Position numbers and translations under genes: made by a program. This document shows, piece by piece, positions 17,099 through 26,233 of a DNA stretch of 64,000 nucleotides. Every line of letters starts with the position of its first letter. The first letter of the stretch is position 1. The stretch is from an uncultured Paracoccaceae bacterium (GTDB lineage: Bacteria > Pseudomonadota > Alphaproteobacteria > Rhodobacterales > Rhodobacteraceae), in NCBI GenBank assembly GCA_947488605.1, contig CANKZJ010000001.1, forward strand, positions 372,001 through 436,000. Direction: 5' to 3'. The notes below the pieces were generated by a model that saw nothing but the letters and a program-made list of their open reading frames with translations, ran no database searches and was not told the DNA's origin.

Positions 17099-17202
17099 GG
17101 TGGCAGTCCTATCGGTTCTGGTATCTGTCCCCCGATATGTATGCCGTTTAGCGAGCGGTGAAACCGACAATGCTGCATTGCCGCATTGCCCGTCATGCAT
17201 GC

Positions 17203-17490
17203 CTAGTCCGCGTTTGGACGACCTTCGATGATCTTTTTGAACACGGTATAAATGCGTGTGCCAAAATACCCCAAGATCGCACCTAAGATGACGCCAAATA
17301 CCGTACCACTGTCCAGCAATGCAGCACAAACTGCCGCTGCCAAGAGTGCGGCCATGAACGCAATCAATCGTGTCTCATTTGGTTCAACGGCGAAGTATCC
17401 CCCAAGCGCCTTGGCGATCGGCCCTGCGACCGGTCCTTCTAACTGCGGTGTCAAAAAGCCCGCAAGCATTGCAATCAAAAAACCAAGCAT
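17203..17490 (-). CDS. Small inner-membrane protein, unknown function
   Basis: 95 residues with three hydrophobic segments (about residues 1-14, 42-60 and 62-78), glycine-rich in the last (VFGVILGAILGYFGTRIY), and a short basic cytoplasmic tail. AGAGGAGA lies upstream of the ATG. No family is recognised. It diverges from pyrC across 118 bases. Confidence 0.7.
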   Translation of the reverse strand: MLGFLIAMLAGFLTPQLEGPVAGPIAKALGGYFAVEPNETRLIAFMAALLAAAVCAALLDSGTVFGVILGAILGYFGTRIYTVFKKIIEGRPNAD

Positions 17491-17608
17491 CGGATATCTC
17501 CTCTTAGGTCAGGACCATGTTGCTAGCATCGCAAAAAATGACGCCATCCTGCAAGAGTGTTTCACAAGACCTATGGCGTCCACCTGCGCAACGGTGTAAT
17601 CCCAAATC

Positions 17609-18661
17609 ATGCCTGATAAACATCTTACCAGCCTCACGATCCGCCGCCCTGACGATTGGCATTTGCACCTGCGTGACGGAAAAATGCTCAAAGCGGTCCT
17701 TCCAGAAACTGCCCGGCATTTTGCCCGCGCTATCATCATGCCGAACCTTGTGCCCCCTGTGGTGACGTCCGAGCAAGCTGTCGCTTACCGCGCACGGATC
17801 ATGGATGCTTTGCCCGACGGTGCCGATTTCACACCGCTGATGACGCTTTATCTGACCGAGGGCACAGACCCAGAAGATGTCCGCGCAGCCCATACTGCGG
17901 GCATTGCGACTGCTGTTAAACTTTACCCCGCCGGTGCCACGACAAATTCCGCCTCTGGTGTGCGTGACTTTGAAAAGGTCCGCCCCGTGCTTGATGTCAT
18001 GGCCGAAATTGGCATGCCGTTATGTGTGCACGGCGAGGTCACTGATCACGAGATTGATATCTTTGATCGCGAAGCGGCCTTTATCGACAAGATCCTGAAG
18101 CCTTTGCGCAAGAAGGTGCCTGATCTGAAAATCGTGATGGAGCACGTAACCACGCAAGACGCAGTTGATTACGTCCGCGACAGTCACAAGAACCTTGCAG
18201 CAACAATCACGACGCATCACCTGATCATCAATCGCAATCATATCTTGGCTGGCGGGATCAAGCCGCATTTCTATTGCCTGCCTGTCGCGAAACGTGAAGC
18301 GCACCGCGTGGCGTTGGTGCAAGCGGCCGTGTCAGGCGACAAGCGGTTTTTCCTTGGCACTGACAGTGCGCCACATACTGATCCACTTAAGCTGCAGGCC
18401 TGCGGATGCGCAGGCATTTTCACGGCGCCTAATACAATGTCGTGTCTAGCGGAAGTGTTTGATGCCGCAGGCAAAATTCGCAAGCTTGAAGACTTTGCGT
18501 CGCTCAATGGACCACGGTTTTATGGTCTACCCCCCAACGAGGACACCATCACACTGACCAAAGGCGAGCCGGTGACCTATCCGACGCATATCGAAACAGG
18601 TGAAGGTCCAGTGACGGTGTTTGATCCGGGGTTTGACCTGCACTGGCGCGTCACGCACTGA
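17609..18661 (+). CDS. pyrC: Dihydroorotase (PyrC, class II)
   Basis: 350 residues, standard for the short bacterial dihydroorotases. Zinc ligands are visible as HLHLRD near the N terminus, the carboxylated lysine in [21 protein letters not shown] and TTHHLI, and the catalytic aspartate in GTDSAPH. It closes carbamoyl-aspartate to dihydroorotate in pyrimidine synthesis. It is followed after 57 bases by pyrE, the enzyme two steps later. Confidence 0.95.
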   Translation: MPDKHLTSLTIRRPDDWHLHLRDGKMLKAVLPETARHFARAIIMPNLVPPVVTSEQAVAYRARIMDALPDGADFTPLMTLYLTEGTDPEDVRAAHTAGIATAVKLYPAGATTNSASGVRDFEKVRPVLDVMAEIGMPLCVHGEVTDHEIDIFDREAAFIDKILKPLRKKVPDLKIVMEHVTTQDAVDYVRDSHKNLAATITTHHLIINRNHILAGGIKPHFYCLPVAKREAHRVALVQAAVSGDKRFFLGTDSAPHTDPLKLQACGCAGIFTAPNTMSCLAEVFDAAGKIRKLEDFASLNGPRFYGLPPNEDTITLTKGEPVTYPTHIETGEGPVTVFDPGFDLHWRVTH

Positions 18662-18718
18662 GAGTATTAGATCCTCCGGCGAAGGTATTTAAGAACAGAA
18701 GAAGATAAAGGCTGCACG

Positions 18719-19387
18719 ATGATCCCTACCTCTTTTCCCTCCAAAGAAGAAATTGCCCGGCTGACGGCTGGCATGCTGATAGAAATTGGCGCGATTGATT
18801 TCAACGCAGCAGAGCCTTTCACGCACGCATCAGGCAAGCAAGCGCCGACATACGTCGATTGCCGCAAGCTGATCTCCTTCCCACGCATTCGGGCGACGCT
18901 GATGGATTTCTTAAGCATTTCCATTATGCGCGAGGCGGGTTTTGAAGCCTTTGACAATGTGGCTGGCGGCGAGACAGCAGGTATTCCTTTTGGTGCTTTG
19001 GTCGCTGAACGCCTTGCCCTGCCAATGACTTATGTGCGCAAAAAGCCCAAAGGTTATGGCCGCAACGCCCGTATTGAAGGCGTGATGACCGAAGGCCAGC
19101 GGGTGGTTTTGGTCGAAGATCTGACAACTGATGGCGGATCAAAGCTGTCTTTTGTTGATGCGATCCGCGAGACAGGTGCGACGTGTTCGGCAACGGCTGT
19201 TATTTTCTACTATGGGATCTTCGATGGTGTCGAAAAGACACTTGGTGATCATGGCGTGCAGTTGATCCACCTTTGCACATGGTGGGATGTATTGGCAGAG
19301 GCCAAAGCACGCGGTGCTTATGATCCTCAGACGCTCACTGCGGTAGAGGCTTACTTGAACGACCCGACCCAATGGAAGCCTGCATAA
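18719..19387 (+). CDS. pyrE: Orotate phosphoribosyltransferase
   Basis: 222 residues. The PRPP-binding motif is [14 protein letters not shown], and the orotate-binding flexible loop [17 protein letters not shown] precedes it. The enzyme joins orotate to PRPP to give OMP. It is probably cotranscribed with pyrC. The stop is followed after three bases by a DnaA-box-like sequence leading to dnaB. Confidence 0.94.
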   Translation: MIPTSFPSKEEIARLTAGMLIEIGAIDFNAAEPFTHASGKQAPTYVDCRKLISFPRIRATLMDFLSISIMREAGFEAFDNVAGGETAGIPFGALVAERLALPMTYVRKKPKGYGRNARIEGVMTEGQRVVLVEDLTTDGGSKLSFVDAIRETGATCSATAVIFYYGIFDGVEKTLGDHGVQLIHLCTWWDVLAEAKARGAYDPQTLTAVEAYLNDPTQWKPA

Positions 19388-19390
19388 TAC

Positions 19391-19510
19391 TTATCCACCG
19401 CTATGTGCACAGCAGATCTATAGAATCGCTATCATTGACCATATTTGGTGCAGGCTTTGCTTATGGCCACTAAATGCGCTAGTATGCTGGTCTACCGTAA
19501 CTTGTCCACA
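19391..19510. promoter_or_regulatory. Two DnaA-box-like 9-mers upstream of dnaB
   Basis: TTATCCACC at 19391-19399 and TTGTCCACA at 19502-19510 each match the DnaA box TTATCCACA at eight of nine positions. Both lie in the 214-base gap before dnaB. DnaA control of the helicase gene is inferred. Confidence 0.4.
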
Positions 19511-19601
19511 GGGTTATCCCGCCAACAATCCCCGATGATTTCCAGATAGTGTTTTGAGCGATGCACCTGCTAAGTAACTGGTGGGACGTGTGAGGGAAAA
19601 A

Positions 19602-21095
19602 ATGAACGAGATATCCGCATTCAATGCCACCGGTGTCGAAGATGCCGCTGCCGACCTGATGCCGCATTCGATTGAGGCAGAACAGCAGCTTTTGGGTGCT
19701 ATTCTGACAAATAACGATGTCTTTGACCGGGTTGCCGCAATCATCGGACCAAAGCATTTTTATGATCCCGTTCATGCCCGCATTTTTGAAACGGCGGCGG
19801 CGCGCATTGCCAAGAACGCGCTTGCCAGCCCGGTAACATTGAAGACGTTTCTTGAGGACGATGAGGGCCTGAAGGAACTTGGCGGCCCTGCCTATCTTGC
19901 ACGTCTTGCCGGTGCCGCGATTTCCGCCTTTGCTGCGCGCGATTATGCCCAGATGATCTATGATCTTTGTGTGCGCCGTGAGCTGATATCTGTCGGCCGC
20001 GACATCGCTGATCGCGCTGGAAAAGTTGACGTCGATTCCGAGCCTAAAGAGCAAATTGTTGCAGCCGAGCAGGCGCTTTATGCGCTGGCCGAGCAAGGCA
20101 CTGCTGAACAAGGCTTCCAAAGCTTTCTGCGTGCGGTCACCGATGCCGTCGAGGTTGCTAATGCGGCCTACCAACGTGAGGGCGGTTTGGCTGGTGTTTC
20201 AACCGGCTTGATCGATATGGATAAGAAACTCGGCGGACTTCACAAATCTGACCTTCTTATTCTGGCTGGGCGCCCTTCAATGGGTAAGACATCACTTGCG
20301 ACAAACATCGCTTTCAATATCGCGAAAGCCTACCGCAAGGGCGTGCGCCCCGACGGCTCGGAGGGTGCTGTCGATGGCGGTGTCGTGGGTTTCTATTCGC
20401 TTGAGATGAGCGCGGAACAGCTTGCCGCGCGTATCTTGTCCGAAGCCTCCGAGGTGCCGTCGGAACAAATCCGGCGCGGTGACATGACCGAGGCCGAATT
20501 CCGCCGCTTTGTTGATGCCGCAAAATCGCTGGAAGCTTGCCCGTTATTCATCGACGATACACCCGCTTTGCCCATTGCGCAGCTTGCGGCCCGCGCGCGG
20601 CGTTTGAAGCGGACGCATGGTTTGGATGTGTTGATGGTCGACTATCTACAGCTAGTCCGTGGTTCGGGCCGGTCCGAGAACCGCGTGAACGAAATTTCCG
20701 AAATCACGATGGGCCTGAAAGCCATTGCCAAGGAATTGAATATTCCGGTTGTTGCCCTTTCGCAGTTATCGCGTCAGGTGGAAAACCGTGAAGACAAGCG
20801 CCCGCAGCTGTCTGACTTGCGCGAATCTGGATCAATCGAGCAAGACGCCGATGTCGTGATGTTTGTGTACCGCGAGGAATACTACAAAGAGCGCGAAAAA
20901 CCGGGCGATCACGAGATGGAAAAGATGGCGCAGTGGCAAGAAGAGATGGAACGCCTGCACGGCAAAGCCGAAGTGGTCATCGGCAAGCAGCGTCATGGTC
21001 CCATCGGAACCGTTGATCTGTCGTTCGAGGGGCGCTTTACCCGCTTCGGCAATCTGGTGAAGCCTTGGCAGCAAGATGGCGATCAAGAGTTTTAG
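19602..21095 (+). CDS. dnaB: Replicative DNA helicase DnaB
   Basis: 497 residues from MNEISAFNATG, chosen because GAGGG lies five bases upstream; the GTG at 19581 would add seven residues. The N-terminal primase-interaction domain begins with PHSIEAEQQLLGAIL. The RecA-like motor domain has Walker A GRPSMGKTS, Walker B VLMVDYLQLV, SQLSRQVE and the DLRESGSIEQDAD arginine-finger region. It unwinds DNA at the replication fork as a hexamer. No intein is present. Confidence 0.95.
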   Translation: MNEISAFNATGVEDAAADLMPHSIEAEQQLLGAILTNNDVFDRVAAIIGPKHFYDPVHARIFETAAARIAKNALASPVTLKTFLEDDEGLKELGGPAYLARLAGAAISAFAARDYAQMIYDLCVRRELISVGRDIADRAGKVDVDSEPKEQIVAAEQALYALAEQGTAEQGFQSFLRAVTDAVEVANAAYQREGGLAGVSTGLIDMDKKLGGLHKSDLLILAGRPSMGKTSLATNIAFNIAKAYRKGVRPDGSEGAVDGGVVGFYSLEMSAEQLAARILSEASEVPSEQIRRGDMTEAEFRRFVDAAKSLEACPLFIDDTPALPIAQLAARARRLKRTHGLDVLMVDYLQLVRGSGRSENRVNEISEITMGLKAIAKELNIPVVALSQLSRQVENREDKRPQLSDLRESGSIEQDADVVMFVYREEYYKEREKPGDHEMEKMAQWQEEMERLHGKAEVVIGKQRHGPIGTVDLSFEGRFTRFGNLVKPWQQDGDQEF

Positions 21096-21105
21096 AATTG
21101 CGCGC

Positions 21106-21136
21106 TTGACTTGGAGTGACTCCAATAGGCTATCTG
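21106..21136 (+). promoter_or_regulatory. MerR-type promoter/operator with long spacer
   Basis: A TTGACT -35 and a TATCTG -10 are separated by 19 bases, longer than the optimal 17. The spacer begins with the perfect dyad TTGGAGT-G-ACTCCAA (21111-21125). This is the architecture of promoters that MerR proteins untwist to activate. Confidence 0.65.
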
Positions 21137-21158
21137 GTTGGCCATTGGAGAAATGCTC

Positions 21159-21536
21159 ATGCGAATCAAAGAAGCTTCTGCCCGGTCTGGTCTGACCCAA
21201 GACACCATTCGGTTCTATGAAAAATCGGGCATGTTGGCCCCGATCAATCGCGACGGTCGTGGCTGGCGCGTGTTTAGTGGCGACGATGTCAATTGGCTGA
21301 CGACGCTGGAAAGGTTGCGTGCAACAGGCATGCCGCTGGATGACATAAAACGCTTTGCCGTCTCAGCCCACGCTACCGATTGCAATGAACCTGACCAACG
21401 CGCAATCCGGTTGGCTTTGTTGCAACGTCACGCGGTGACCTTGGCCCACAGGCAAGCCGAATTGGAAGCTTGCAAGCATTTCCTCGACCACAAGATCAAT
21501 ATGTATCGCACATCACTGGAGGTCGCAGATGGCTGA
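21159..21536 (+). CDS. MerR-family transcriptional regulator
   Basis: 125 residues from MRIKEASARSGLT; GGAG lies eight bases before this ATG, while the ATG at 21153 is too close. The N-terminal winged helix is typical (IKEASARSGLTQDTIRFYEKSGML, then an R-x-Y/F-like wing) and is followed by a dimerisation helix. The C terminus lacks a CxC or CCHH metal site; single cysteines at about residues 73 and 107 exist, so a metal inducer is unlikely. It overlaps the aldo-keto reductase start by eight bases and probably controls both genes through its own promoter. Confidence 0.87.
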   Translation: MRIKEASARSGLTQDTIRFYEKSGMLAPINRDGRGWRVFSGDDVNWLTTLERLRATGMPLDDIKRFAVSAHATDCNEPDQRAIRLALLQRHAVTLAHRQAELEACKHFLDHKINMYRTSLEVADG

Positions 21537-22521
21537 TTTTAAACAGATACCGAACAAACCTACCCTTGGACTTGGCTGCTGGGCCATTGGAGGTCCGTTC
21601 TATTCCGAAGGCCGCGCTGTCGGTTGGGGCGAGATTGACGACAATGTCTCCAAAGCCGCGATCGCGGTAGCGCTTGAGCATGGCATCAAGCATTTTGACA
21701 CAGCACAGGCCTATGGCTGCGGGCATTCAGAAGTCGTGTTGGGCGAGGCGCTTAAGTCTCATCCAGATATAGCCATTGCCACAAAGATCGGCTTGGCAAT
21801 TGATACGGAAACCAAACAACTGATCGGGCCAATCACTGATCCTGAGGAGGTGCGCAAAACCATCGATGCGTCCCGAAAGCGATTGGGCCGCGATACGATT
21901 GATTTGGTCCTGCATCACAACAATGAACTTCCCGTCGAAGACGCCAAACCGACCTTTGACATGCTGGCCGACCTATATGACGACGGCACAATCGCGGCTT
22001 TTGGATGGTCCACGGACTTCCCTGACAGCATGCGGGCTTTTGCTGATCATCCCGGCTTTACGGCTGTGGAGCATGCAATGAACGTCTTCTTGCGTGCCGA
22101 GCATATGGTTCCAGCGGTTGAGGACACCAAGCTGCTTTCCCTTATCCGTTCACCGCTAGCGATGGGGGTTTTGGGCGGTAAATATGACGCCAATACCCAA
22201 TTCAGCACAGATGAGATCCGTGGCAGCAACCGCGGTTGGCAGGATTATTTCGAGGATGGCAAGATCACCGACAGACATATGGGACAACTGAACGCTGTGC
22301 GCGAAACGTTGATGACAGGCGGCCGTAGTCTTGCACAAGGCGCCCTTGCTTGGCTTTGGGCACGGACACCCAACGCCATGCCAATCCCGGGGTTCCGCAC
22401 GCCCGCGCAGGTAATCGATCTGTGTGGCGCACTCGATCATGGCCCGCTGACGCCTGCACAAATGGACGAGATTGAAACGATCCTTGATCGCCCAGCAGAG
22501 GGCGTGCCCAAATCACGTTAA
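21529..22521 (+). CDS. Aldo/keto reductase
   Basis: 330 residues with the AKR barrel motifs: HFDTAQAYGCGHSE carries the catalytic Asp and Tyr, the lysine is in ATKIGL, and the histidine in LVLHHNNE. The C-terminal PIPGFRTPAQVID segment binds NADPH. It reduces aldehydes or ketones; the substrate is unknown. Coupling to a MerR regulator suggests induction by an electrophile or toxic carbonyl, an inference from similar pairs. Confidence 0.88.
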   Translation: MADFKQIPNKPTLGLGCWAIGGPFYSEGRAVGWGEIDDNVSKAAIAVALEHGIKHFDTAQAYGCGHSEVVLGEALKSHPDIAIATKIGLAIDTETKQLIGPITDPEEVRKTIDASRKRLGRDTIDLVLHHNNELPVEDAKPTFDMLADLYDDGTIAAFGWSTDFPDSMRAFADHPGFTAVEHAMNVFLRAEHMVPAVEDTKLLSLIRSPLAMGVLGGKYDANTQFSTDEIRGSNRGWQDYFEDGKITDRHMGQLNAVRETLMTGGRSLAQGALAWLWARTPNAMPIPGFRTPAQVIDLCGALDHGPLTPAQMDEIETILDRPAEGVPKSR

Positions 22522-22553
22522 GCGCAAATTGGGGTGGGGCGCGGTCCCTGCCC

Positions 22554-23705
22554 CTATTCTGCTGGTTCTTTTTTCTCAGGTTTTAGGAACGGATGCAGAA
22601 ACTGCTTCCAATATCCTTTTGGAACGGTGTCACCAACCACGCCGTATGCCTCTGGCCATTCCTCTTTTGGCAGATGGTGGGTTCCAAACAGCCAGTCGTA
22701 GATTGGAAAATGGCTTGCGTAATTGATATCAATCGCAGCTCTGTCCGATCCATGATGCCAGTGGTGGAACCGCGGGGTCACAAAGAACCGCTCCAGGAAC
22801 GCAAGCTTCCAACCAATATTGGCATGGATGAAGCTGGAGTAGAAATAAACGACCAGCAGATATGCCTGAATTGCCTCAGGCTTAAAGCCAAGCGTGAACA
22901 TTGGCACGGCGGTCAAACTGCGCAGCACGGCAATTTCCACGAAGTGCATGCGCGCACCCGCCAACCAATCCATCTTTTTCGTGGAATGATGGATCGAATG
23001 AAAACGCCACAACACAGGATAGGTATGAAACGCACGGTGCACCCAATACTGGACGAAATCAGTGGCCATCATGATAATAATGACCTGCACGAAGAACGGC
23101 AGCGTGACGATATAGATACGCACATCATCGAGCGGTATCTGCGCATTCACATAGTTCGAAGGGGCAAGCGTGATAAAGCCCAAGACCTGCACCAGCATAG
23201 AGCTGACAAGATAATAAAACATATCCTCCTGCCATTCAGCGCGGAACACTATCTGTTCTGATCGGGCAGGAAAAAAGCGCTCTAATGGGACGAACAAGAA
23301 GCCCACGATCAGCACATTAATGATGAAATAATCCAAGCCAAAATAGAGACTTTGCGGTGCTTCCGTGCCGATCTGAGGCTGGGTCGTTGCCATCAACGAT
23401 GCTACAACGGAAATCGCCAATGCCGTCCAGCCCAACGACTTACGCGCGCTCAGGATCAAACTGAGCAGCGATAACGCGTAGCCAGACAGCAAAACGAACC
23501 GCAAAACAACCGTCACGACGCCGCTATCTTGGATGAAGGCAATTTCGGGATAAGAAAACGTCTCGGGGAACCAGCGCAGCATAACGATCAGCAGACCCGC
23601 CAATGACGCCAGCAACGCGAGCGATCCAGACAGCCAACCACTGCCCAACGGGCGCTCTTCGCGTGGCGTTTCGAGTTGGGTGATAACTTTCTTTAAGATG
23701 CCCAC
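22554..23705 (-). CDS. Membrane fatty-acid hydroxylase / sterol desaturase family protein
   Basis: About 383 residues. Several N-terminal membrane helices are followed by the di-iron histidine clusters HRAFH, HSIHH, HHWHH and a final GTHH. Such enzymes hydroxylate or desaturate lipids in the membrane. I prefer a GTG at 23705, which has AAGAGG six bases upstream; an ATG at 23735 in frame has no visible ribosome-binding site but would add ten residues. It is encoded opposite to alr and sits between the MerR/AKR pair and the conserved alr-radA block. The substrate, perhaps an ornithine lipid or carotenoid-like compound, cannot be told. Confidence 0.83.
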   Translation of the reverse strand: MGILKKVITQLETPREERPLGSGWLSGSLALLASLAGLLIVMLRWFPETFSYPEIAFIQDSGVVTVVLRFVLLSGYALSLLSLILSARKSLGWTALAISVVASLMATTQPQIGTEAPQSLYFGLDYFIINVLIVGFLFVPLERFFPARSEQIVFRAEWQEDMFYYLVSSMLVQVLGFITLAPSNYVNAQIPLDDVRIYIVTLPFFVQVIIIMMATDFVQYWVHRAFHTYPVLWRFHSIHHSTKKMDWLAGARMHFVEIAVLRSLTAVPMFTLGFKPEAIQAYLLVVYFYSSFIHANIGWKLAFLERFFVTPRFHHWHHGSDRAAIDINYASHFPIYDWLFGTHHLPKEEWPEAYGVVGDTVPKGYWKQFLHPFLKPEKKEPAE

Positions 23706-23845
23706 GATGTACCTCTTGCTCTTTGCACTTAGCATAAGGGGATAATTTTGACTTTAGAATGGCAGGAATTCCGGACCTGACCAATTTGGTGCGACCGTCG
23801 CGTAAATGACTTGCTCGATTGGGACAGCCCTGCGAAAAGGTCGCC

Positions 23846-24883
23846 ATGAGCACAGGACGCCTGACTATTGACCTAGACGCCGTCGTCGCCAATTGGCGCG
23901 CCCTTGACGGCATGACCACTTGCAAAACCGCAGCTGTGGTCAAGGCAAATGGGTATGGTCTGGGGTCTGCGAATGTCGCAAAGGCCCTATTCAAGGCAGG
24001 CGTGCGCCAGTTCTTTGTCGCGGTCGCCGAAGAAGCCATAGCAATCCGCGAAGAACTGGGACCCAAGCCAGAAATCTCTGTTTTTTCAGGACACATGAAG
24101 GGCGACACGGACCTGATCCGTAATCTTGGGCTAACGCCGATGCTCAATTCAGTTGAGCAGCTGACGCATCACCTTGAAACCCTGCCCGGCCATCCTTTTG
24201 GCGTCCAACTTGATACCGGCATGAACCGTTTGGGCATGGAAATGCAGGAATGGGCCGCAATCGCCGAACTTGCGTTGGCCCAAAAGCCGCGATTGGTGAT
24301 GTCACACCTGGCCTGCGCGGATGAACCTGACCACCCGATGAACCCCTACCAGCTAGATCAGTTCCGCAAGATGACGGATGGCATCACAGTGCCGCGCTCT
24401 TTGGCGGCGACCGGGGGCATTTTGTTGGGACCGGAATATCATTTTGACCTGACCCGCCCGGGTATTGGCCTTTATGGCGGCTTGCCGTTTGACCAAGCCA
24501 CACCAGCGGTTGAACTGGATTTACCAATCATCCAGATCCGCGATGTGGCCGAAGGCGAAGTCGTAGGATACGCAAACGCATGGCAGGCACAACGCCCATC
24601 GCGTATCGCCACAGTCTCTGGCGGGTATGCTGATGGGATCGCGCGTATTTTGTCAGACAAGGCCACGTTTTATGACGGCGACACGCCCTGCCCTGTGGTC
24701 GGTCGCGTCTCTATGGACCTCATCACCGTTGACATAACCGACCTGCCGCACGCGCCAAACAAACTGAACTTGATCGGCCCAAACCAATCTGTGGACGACC
24801 TTGCGCAAGCTGCGAAAACTATCGGATACGAGATCCTGACGCAGTTGGGCGACCGCTACACACGTAAGACATTTGGCAAATAG
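23846..24883 (+). CDS. alr: Alanine racemase
   Basis: 345 residues from [17 protein letters not shown], with AAAGG just upstream. PLP lysine lies in [10 protein letters not shown] near residue 32, and the second catalytic base, tyrosine, occurs in [11 protein letters not shown] and nearby barrel/C-domain motifs; [12 protein letters not shown] marks the C-terminal beta domain. It makes D-alanine for peptidoglycan. A conserved alr-radA-cvpA-purF block begins here. Confidence 0.92.
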   Translation: MSTGRLTIDLDAVVANWRALDGMTTCKTAAVVKANGYGLGSANVAKALFKAGVRQFFVAVAEEAIAIREELGPKPEISVFSGHMKGDTDLIRNLGLTPMLNSVEQLTHHLETLPGHPFGVQLDTGMNRLGMEMQEWAAIAELALAQKPRLVMSHLACADEPDHPMNPYQLDQFRKMTDGITVPRSLAATGGILLGPEYHFDLTRPGIGLYGGLPFDQATPAVELDLPIIQIRDVAEGEVVGYANAWQAQRPSRIATVSGGYADGIARILSDKATFYDGDTPCPVVGRVSMDLITVDITDLPHAPNKLNLIGPNQSVDDLAQAAKTIGYEILTQLGDRYTRKTFGK

Positions 24884-24939
24884 ACTTGCCGCGACCACGT
24901 GAGCTGCTTACCTAACCGCAAGCAACTATTGGATCTTTC

Positions 24940-25395
24940 ATGCTAAATATCTTGCGTATCGCCAACCTCGCTTTGTTGATCCTTTTCCCTATCGCGTGGT
25001 TTGCGCCCCTGATGCGCGCAGGATTGTTGCCCATCTTTGGCTTAAGCGAAATCAGCGTTATTTCCGGGATGCAGGCACTGTGGGAAAGCGATATCGCCCT
25101 TGCGCTTTTGGTGACTGCATTCGCACTTTTTGCGCCTTACCTGAAGACGATTGGCCTCGCACTTGTGCACTTTAACTTATTGAAAGATAATACTTTACCC
25201 GTCCTGTCGTGGATCGGAAAACTGGCGATGGCAGATGTGTTTCTCATCGCACTCTACATCGTCGTTTTCAAAGGTGTCGGTATCGGCAAAATCGAAACCG
25301 GGTGGGGTCTTTATATGTTCACGCTCTGCATTCTTGCATCAATTCTGATCTCTGCTTTGACGCCGCATGCGAAGGCCGCGCCGACCACTGCGTGA
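24940..25395 (+). CDS. PqiA-like inner-membrane protein (paraquat-inducible protein A family)
   Basis: 151 residues with four hydrophobic segments and the family pattern of a single PqiA half: N-terminal LALLILFPIAWFAPLM, VLSWIGKLAMADVFLIALYI in the centre and a final membrane segment. The zinc-ribbon cysteines of longer PqiA proteins are absent. PqiA-type proteins belong to MCE lipid transport systems in the envelope, but no MceD/PqiB partner is present here. It follows alr directly. Confidence 0.75.
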   Translation: MLNILRIANLALLILFPIAWFAPLMRAGLLPIFGLSEISVISGMQALWESDIALALLVTAFALFAPYLKTIGLALVHFNLLKDNTLPVLSWIGKLAMADVFLIALYIVVFKGVGIGKIETGWGLYMFTLCILASILISALTPHAKAAPTTA

Positions 25396-25473
25396 CAATC
25401 CCCGCCGTTTTTTCCCCTTGTTCGAAGGCGGTGCTGAAAGTCAAATCCCGCCAATATATGAGGGAGAGATATC

Positions 25474-26154
25474 ATGAAAAAAGAAGTCGCCGAATTTATT
25501 GGCACGTTTACACTTGTTCTATTTGGGTGCGGAGCTGCCGTCATCGCAGGTGGTGACATCGGCCTTTTGGGCATCAGTTTTGCCTTTGGCCTCGCGTTGA
25601 TCGGCATGGCCTATGCCATTGGTCCTGTTTCAGGTTGCCATATTAACCCGGCTGTCTCGTTGGGCGCTGTAGCCGCTGGCCGGATGCAAATGAACGAAGC
25701 GATCCGTTACATTGTCGCTCAGGTTTTGGGTGCAGTCGCAGCCGCAGCTGTGTTGTTAATCATCGCAAGCGGCAAAGCAGATTATAGCGTCGCGACCAAC
25801 GGCTTGGGTCAAAACGGGTGGGGCGATGGATATCTGGGTGAATACAACCTGATTTCAGCCTTCGTCTTTGAGGTCGTTGCAACGTTCCTCTTTATGGTCG
25901 TTATCCTTGGTGCCACTGGCGCTGGCGTGCCAACGCAGTTTGCGGGTCTCGCGATTGGCCTAGCCCTGGTCGTCATCCACCTGGTTGGCATCAATGTCAC
26001 TGGCGTGTCCGTGAACCCTGCCCGTTCAGTTGGCCCCGCACTCTTTGCCGGTGGTACAGCAATCAGTCAGCTTTGGCTCTTTATCGTGGCACCTATCATC
26101 GGCGCAGTAGCCGCTGGATTGCTGTTCAAGACAGGCACACTCGATCAAGCCTAG
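25474..26154 (+). CDS. aqpZ: Aquaporin Z
   Basis: 226 residues with six membrane segments and both NPA boxes: HINPAVSLGA near residue 63 and VNPARSVGPALF near residue 181. The selectivity-filter histidine (VIHLVGINVTG) and arginine after the second NPA identify a water-selective channel, not a glycerol facilitator. GAGGGAGAGATATC precedes the ATG. A GC-rich hairpin follows the stop. Confidence 0.93.
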   Translation: MKKEVAEFIGTFTLVLFGCGAAVIAGGDIGLLGISFAFGLALIGMAYAIGPVSGCHINPAVSLGAVAAGRMQMNEAIRYIVAQVLGAVAAAAVLLIIASGKADYSVATNGLGQNGWGDGYLGEYNLISAFVFEVVATFLFMVVILGATGAGVPTQFAGLAIGLALVVIHLVGINVTGVSVNPARSVGPALFAGGTAISQLWLFIVAPIIGAVAAGLLFKTGTLDQA

Positions 26155-26160
26155 TTCATC

Positions 26161-26189
26161 GGCGTGGCCGCCTTGTACGCGGCCACGCC
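26161..26189 (+). terminator. Hairpin after aqpZ, likely transcript end
   Basis: A perfect 11-bp stem GGCGTGGCCGC / GCGGCCACGCC with a 7-base loop. No long U-run follows, so it may act as an RNA-stabilising or factor-aided terminator. Confidence 0.55.
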
Positions 26190-26233
26190 AACCAGCCATT
26201 GCCGCCCGGTCCATTTTGGTCCAAAAGGTGAAC

